Source: Viscum album
Lineage: Eukaryota > Streptophyta > Magnoliopsida > Santalales > Viscaceae
Reading direction: 5' to 3'
Length of the DNA: 64,000 nucleotides
Assembly: GCA_963277665.1 (NCBI GenBank)
Contig: OY728160.1
Location: 49,522,605 to 49,586,604, forward strand
The notes under the pieces are model-generated. The model was not told where the DNA came from, ran no database searches, and saw only the letters and a program-made list of their open reading frames with translations. Numbering within the stretch: position 1 is the stretch's first letter; each line of letters starts with the position of its first letter. Shown piece after piece: positions 58,548 to 64,000 of this stretch. A program made the translations under genes and the position numbers.

Positions 58548-60275
58548 AGTTCTATCATGGTGTATTTAGGGCTCACGAGGATTTGAGTTCCTTTCCTACA
58601 AGGAGGATATTTCTATAGTTTCAGGGTTAAATCCCTTCTGAATCGATATCATGACCCAGAAAAAGATAACCTCACCTCATTTCCATGGGCTAGGAAATAT
58701 TCATGGGGTAGAAATGGTTGAGAGTGAAATTACAGGAAAGCCAGGCCTATCTGGATTGTTGGAATGTGGTTGATGTAAGTCACAATCCAAATGTTTAGGT
58801 TGATTGATACGGAATGGGGTAGACATGATGGGTATGTACCTTAACACTATTTTGGTGTCAAGTTCTTCCATGGTGTTGTTGAGGCTTAAAATTATTTGGA
58901 GGCCTTTTATACCGAGCCAAGATGTTTCTAGATGGTGGTTCTACGACATTGCATTAATATCATGGCCAAGCTGAGAGATCGTTATTCATTTCCATGAGCT
59001 ATGAAATATTTATGAATGCTCAATCAACAAGATGATGAAGTTGGATGTGGAAAGAAGGCTATCACGGAAGGGTTCTAGCACTCTAGGGAAACGTAGCTTT
59101 TGATTGAATAGATCAATCCCTATGTCATGTGGTTTCAAATCATGAGGTGTGAGTTATCAAAAGGTTCAAGAATGAAGGGACACATTCTAGGCTGGAGAAT
59201 GGCTACAAAACATGGGGATGCATCCTCAAGGATATCGAATCCACTTTGATAGTCTAATATGGAGACCGCAAGGCATATCCCAAAGTGTTCTGGTCATGAG
59301 GAAGGTATGAGATAGTCATTCAGGGGTAAACTATAACACAGTAGGGTGTTGGGTTCCACCTTAGTGACATCAGGCTCACAATAATCTAAAAAACACTTTA
59401 TGTCAGGAAAAGTTTTCTCTAGTTGGTGGGTCTGAGCCCTCACATCAATAAGATGGGAAATCAGAGAAATCCATTTTTCTATTCAGGGGAAATGAATGTT
59501 TTGTGACGACTTGAGACACTTCCGATTATGCAGTGGTATATATGTAATATATAAGATCCAAGAAGGGTTCAAGAACCTTAAAAGTTATGCGACCACCTGT
59601 TGAACATATTCTCATAGTGAGGAGTTATGACGAGTCATTACTCTCATTTATTCATGGACCAAGTCCAGTGAGAATAACAAGGATTTTACTAAGGCTACAA
59701 TGTATACCCTATGTGATTTGTTACTTATTTATTTGGGCCCTAATTTCTACATAAACTCTAGAAATGACGAGTTTATCAGGTGGAGACTCAACTTTTTCTC
59801 AGTTCTCCCTTTGTAGGTTTTCGGCCTAAAAAGTTTAGTGTCTATTTCATTAGTAGTTTAAGGTCTTGTGGTTTAGACCATTATTTCGTGAGTTTAATGT
59901 TGTACATATTTGACTAATGGGTGAGCAATTTTAATTCAATCCACTTAGACCTGGAATGGTGATGTTACACAAGAGTCTCCCTTGGATGCCCATGGTCAAG
60001 AGTACTCCAGCATCCTTCTGAGTAGGTGGTGGAGATATTGTAAATCATGGATCAAGGTACTCATATCATGAGTGAGGATATGGTATGATCATATTAGGGG
60101 TAACCTATAATACAATGGGATGTTGGGTTCCACCTTAGTTATGTCAATATCACTAGAATCAGAAATCCCTTTACACTGATCCAAGATGTCTCCAGTTGGT
60201 GGGTCTCATCCCTTGCATCAATAGCATATCCAATCATAGAAATATATTTTCCTATAAAAAGGAAATGAAAGGTTT
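58548..60275. repeat. Four dispersed copies of a ~160-bp unit
   Basis: Copies at ~58548-58713, 58850-59020, 59338-59510 and 60116-60275 share the order: GTTGGGTTCCACCTTAG-like start, GGCTCAC, CCAAGATGT-like, TTGGTGGGTCT, CATCAATA, TTCC..GGAAATGAA. Confidence 0.7.
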
Positions 60276-60587
60276 GTAAAAATCTGAGAAACGTGAGACA
60301 TGATGTTTGGAACATGGATTGAGGTGCATAGAATGATGATGGAAGAACTCTGTTCTTTGGTTGGTCATGGTAAGGTTCTTGTGGTCCTTTGATATGAAGG
60401 GGTTATGTAAGATGGCTTGCCCGATTTATCATTATGTATTGGGTCGTTCTTCCATGTTGTTTAACATCTTTTGGTGAGGAATTTATTACATGCAGTTTAA
60501 CATCATGTGGTATGGATGACGGCAAATTGATGTGAATAAAAAGGAATGTATGAGGTCATTGAAGTATCAGGATTGAACCCTAAGGGG

Positions 60588-61340
60588 TTTCCTATGTATC
60601 CCATCTGGTTTGGAATCAAATCTCACATAGTTGTTGGACAACTAAATAGTTTATCATCTTGTGTTGAGGATGTAAGTTTCGATGTAGTTTATTATCATAT
60701 GGCTATGACACCAGATAGATAATGTTCCATAGAATAACATGCATGGTGTGGTATAATATACCTGATGTGAATGAGGACAAAATAATTTCACACCACACCA
60801 TGTGAATTTACGGAGAGGACACATGCCAAGAGTCCAAAAATAAGATGGAATGATTTGTGGTTCATGAGGATAGACCGAAAGGAAAATTTTATGAGAATTC
60901 CTAAATATCCTGTGATGATAGGAATCAAGTCACAAGTAGTTATTGATATTCCATACCTTTTATCATAATGTAGGGAGGTCGAAGGTAGAACCGATGTGAA
61001 TGAGGGCCAAATATACCCACATCATGCTATGCATTTTAATATCATTCAATAAGGATGAAGGTTTAAAATGCATTTTATTGTTATTCATCTATGAAAAAGG
61101 GCTATAGTTCCCTAAAGGGTACCATGTGTCTTTATAAATCAAATCTTATGTGAATGGGGACCAAAGTAGTCTGCACCACACCACACACTTTTATTTTGGG
61201 GCGTAGGCCAAGGTTCTAGGAAAGGTCAAAGGGGCCTAAGGCAAGACCTGATGAAAAATACCAAAAACTTCCTACGTATCTCATGAGGATGGGAATCAAT
61301 CCACACATGGTTTTTGATATTCTATAAATTTTAACATCAT
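60588..61340. repeat. Three dispersed copies of a ~80-bp unit
   Basis: Copies near 60588, 60898 and 61272: a CCTATGTATCCCATGAGGATG-like block, GGAATCAA, CACATAGTT, GATATTCTA and ATCAT. The unit is also seen near 32565. Confidence 0.65.
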
Positions 61341-61511
61341 GAAAGGATGATGAAGTTTACTCGACGTGAATGGGATGGATGCTAATGGTTTGTGTAGTTT
61401 TATGTCACGCAATAAGGACATTGAGTCACCCAATGATGAAGCTAACATTTTCATATATTTTATACTATAAAAATATTTATAATCCCAACATAGTGGTATT
61501 GGATGGTTAAT

Positions 61512-62987
61512 TGTCATGTTTTTAGGTTTTAGTGTTATTTTGAGCCTAAATGTGAAAAAACCTAATTCTGGATTTAAGACAGATTTTTAAATCAAGTGTA
61601 TTTTAGTCATTTCATGGAAAATATTTGTCCACATTTTGTGATTAAAATTTTCTTAGAATTATGATTTTATTTCCTTAATTTTTTTCTTCTGGACCAGGAG
61701 CTAATTCAGCCATCTAAACGGCATAACAATTCATTGAAGTTGGACATTTTTTTCGAGAAGACAGCGTGGACCCCACCACCATAACGGAACCCAAACTCTT
61801 CCCAAACACATTCTAATAATGTATTTCCACCTGGGATAGAACAAGGATATATAATACCAGATATATAACAAATTTGGAGATGTTTTGAAGTCATTAAGGC
61901 GACCATTGAACGACATACCTTTGGAGGAACCTTTCTAGAAGCTTCATCCAGAAACAGAAACCACCAATGAAAAATTAATAACTCCTTAATCTGATGTACA
62001 AAGGTTCTGAAAAGTGGAGGGTGAACGGAAAACATATTTATGAACAACTTTGAAGAAGGGTTATACATATGAAACCGCCATTTAATGGGTCAGGAATGCG
62101 AAAACATTTGGTGTACATATTTCTGCCTATAAAAGGAGGCCCTCACCTCCTTCCCAAATCATCCCATTCTCCATCCACTCCATCAAGGCACCAAGGAGGA
62201 TACCTCCACCAAGGGAGGCCGGATTCAACTCTTACACATTTTGTTTTAATTTATTTATTTTTTTTATATTTCAATTGTAACTTAGATTTCAAATAAATTC
62301 ATGCACTGTTTTATTTATTGTATCCACCCATCAACCCTGTTTTCTTTCTCTCATCTTATCATTTTGAACTATAATACTCTTGATTATGAGTAACTAATCC
62401 GAGTAATATCCTGAGGTATTAATCAGGTTATTGAAGCCAAGAAAATGTTTTTAATATTCGTTGTGTTAATTCTAAGGATAATTCATAGTGGGTGTAATTC
62501 TCATTATGGGTTTTAAAAGTTTAACTTCTTAATCTACAACCATTTTCCACGATTGAGGAGGTGGATGGAGGGTGTTCTTGGAAGTTGCTAAGTATTCTTT
62601 TCATTCATAACCAGGGTAGAATATGGTTTGCACACATACAATGGAGTTTATTCACTAAGAATATTTTAAGTTGGTCAATGAAGGTTCTCTCTGATAGATC
62701 TCTTGGGAGAACTTTCTTTCTTCTCTAATTCCATTTTGTTTACCATTTCATGGTAATTTAGCATTTAATTGTATTTTCTTGTGATTTATGAATTTGATTT
62801 ATTATATTAATTTACATTTATTTAATAAAATATAAAACAACAAAAATAAGTAATTTAGGTGAATCATATTAAGTATTTGAACGAACTGAGAAAGCTCCTT
62901 AGGTGAGACGACCCTGGTCAGCCACTGTGCTACACTAGGAAAACATAAAAATATACTTTTTCCATGCCCTACGACAGGCGTGTGTCA
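61512..62987 (+). repeat. 5' LTR of an Athila/Tat-like element (left end tentative)
   Basis: The right end GGCGTGTGTCA at 62987 is followed by a decayed tRNA-Asp-type primer site. A TATA box at 62128-62135 is followed by a leader and by AATAAA near 62292. The left end is placed at TGTCATGTTTTTAGG (61512) by style only, giving ~1.48 kb. Confidence 0.5.
62128..62135 (+). promoter_or_regulatory. TATA box of the Athila-like LTR
   Basis: TATAAAAG between GCC and GAGGCCC, followed by CT/CA-rich leader sequence. Confidence 0.7.
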
Positions 62988-62991
62988 AAAA

Positions 62992-63009
62992 TAGCATCGT
63001 TGTCGGGAT
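62992..63009 (+). other. Decayed primer binding site (tRNA-Asp type)
   Basis: TAGCATCGTTGTCGGGAT resembles the TGGCGCCGTTGCCGGGG primer site usual in Athila-type elements, differing mainly by changes expected from CpG decay. Confidence 0.7.
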
Positions 63010-63092
63010 CTAATCGGTTGTTTACATTAATTTTTCTTCTTTCAAATTTTAGATAGTTTTCATTATTTTAAAATAAAACAAAAAATATTTCC

Positions 63093-64000
63093 ATGATGTA
63101 TTCAAATTCATGTTATTATACATGGGATAATTACTCGTAGGTTAAATATCAAGAACAAGAAGTGGATTATAGATATCAAAATTCCCTGGTGGATAGGATC
63201 AGCAATACTCTGGATGAATTGGGAGGAAAAATGCAAATAGTGTTTGACTATGTTTGAGCACAAAGTGACAAACCCGATATAGAACCAGAACAAGAGCCTG
63301 AGCATGTTGTGGAAGAAATTTCCCCAATAGTTTTTGATGTTGGAGAACTAGAGGAGGTAAATGTTGAGGAACCTAAAGATTCTTTTGTCCTCGCTCTACC
63401 ATTTATTGTGTAGATAGATGAAAAGGTCTTACTTTCTGAGCTACATGGGGGATATCAACAAGAACTGGATGAATTTTGTAATGAATGTGAGCAACTACTT
63501 GATCTTCCCAAGCCTTGCAAAGAAGAAGAGCCAGTATCACTGAAGGAAGAAACCACCCGAGTGTTTGAATTTGAAGTTAAATGGAGGAGATTGACTACCT
63601 ATCTCCATCCAATGATTATCGACTCCAATAGGATCTTTCAATTGAATATGATATTAATGTCGAAAAAATCATGGAGATGATACATTTTTAAACACAAATT
63701 ATTTAAATTTTGTTGAATCTAATTTGTGTATCTCTAATAATTCTATTGAATTTTTAAATTCATCAAACTCATGCTACACCTTAGAAGATGATGTGAAAAA
63801 TGAAGCACCTATTGAGGAACTTTTGGAGCTCCCTGAAGTCCTTGAATATCTACTAGAGGAGCCCCATCATGAATAGATACAAGTTTCTAGGCCTGAAGAA
63901 AATAGACAAGAGGATGAATCCTCCTTAAAGAAAGAGTTGAAAGAGAAGATATTTGCACAAGTACCAACAAATAAGGAGGAGGCTCCCTACTTCATCCAAC
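63093..64000 (+). pseudogene. Broken N-terminal frame of the Athila-like element, runs off the window
   Basis: A frame starts at ATG 63093 (MMYSNSCYYTWDNYS), then TAG at 63138. It continues as VKYQEQEVDYRYQNSLVDRI, TGA at 63255, and a strongly acidic stretch (EPEQEPEHVVEEISPIVFDV) to TAG at 63411; a later part (63650-64000) is acidic as well, in changing frames. Position after the primer site suggests gag or an extra 5' frame. No zinc knuckle or gag domain is visible in the window. Long frames on the opposite strand of 61706-63305 have no motif. Confidence 0.45.

Larger units (their letters stand above)
57838..61500. repeat. Right segment of the old host repeat
   Basis: Non-coding DNA built from diverged internal repeats and sharing phrases with 32000-33044 and 42390-42470 in the same orientation (CCTATGTATC, GGGAATCAA, CATAGTT). 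Sub-arrays at 58283-58490, 58548-60275 and 60588-61340 are listed separately. No gene motif seen. Confidence 0.55.

Noticed and set aside
61706..62068. Minus-strand 120-codon frame as a gene
   Set aside because: It overlaps the U3 region of the Athila-like LTR and shows no motif.
1..64000. tRNA or rRNA genes
   Set aside because: The tRNA-like matches are only the short primer binding sites; no cloverleaf or rRNA sequence was recognised by eye.

Overview
This window looks like a transposon-dense stretch of a large flowering-plant nuclear genome. Every protein-coding trace I can identify belongs to a plant transposable-element family: Ty3/gypsy chromoviruses, a CACTA (En/Spm) transposon with a TNP2-type transposase, a Mutator-like element (MULE) with a plant mobile domain, and an Athila-like primer binding site. 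No ordinary cellular gene, rRNA, tRNA or CRISPR array was recognised. The species cannot be named from the sequence. Essentially all coding traces are broken by stops and frameshifts, so this is old, probably silenced, repeat-rich chromatin.

Layout. (1) 1-19535: a tandem array of a Tekay/Del-type chromovirus arranged LTR-internal-LTR-internal-LTR with shared ~3.6 kb LTRs; the period is ~8353 bp and the first LTR is cut by the window edge. (2) 19536-~27150: an older, very decayed chromovirus. The array sits in its gag leader, and its 3' LTR starts at 24198. (3) ~27150-28541: AT-rich DNA without recognisable features. (4) 28542-~31980: a CpG-decayed relic of an LTR related to those in the array. 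(5) ~31990-33044, 42181-45516 and 54878-~61500: pieces of an old, internally repetitive non-coding repeat, part of which is a minus-strand LTR ending at 56553. (6) 33045-42180: a complete CACTA element inserted in that repeat, with 3-bp target duplication, subterminal repeats, two broken minus-strand genes, long 10-bp minisatellites and three nested hairpins. (7) 45517-54877: a MULE with ~0.2 kb terminal inverted repeats carrying a broken mudrA-type transposase followed by a plant mobile domain (PMD) gene. (8) ~61512-64000: 5' LTR, tRNA-Asp-type primer binding site and start of the internal region of an Athila/Tat-like element.

How it fits together. The order of insertion can be partly read: the Tekay-type array entered the older chromovirus, and the CACTA and MULE entered the repeat on the right. 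In the array, six of seven nonsense codons are C-to-T changes and five of those are in CG or CHG context, the pattern expected from decay of methylated cytosines. The points most worth a second look are the shared-LTR array with independently killed copies, the MULE/PMD unit with palindrome-filled termini, and the CACTA spacer in which hairpins alternate with ~10-bp-periodic arrays.
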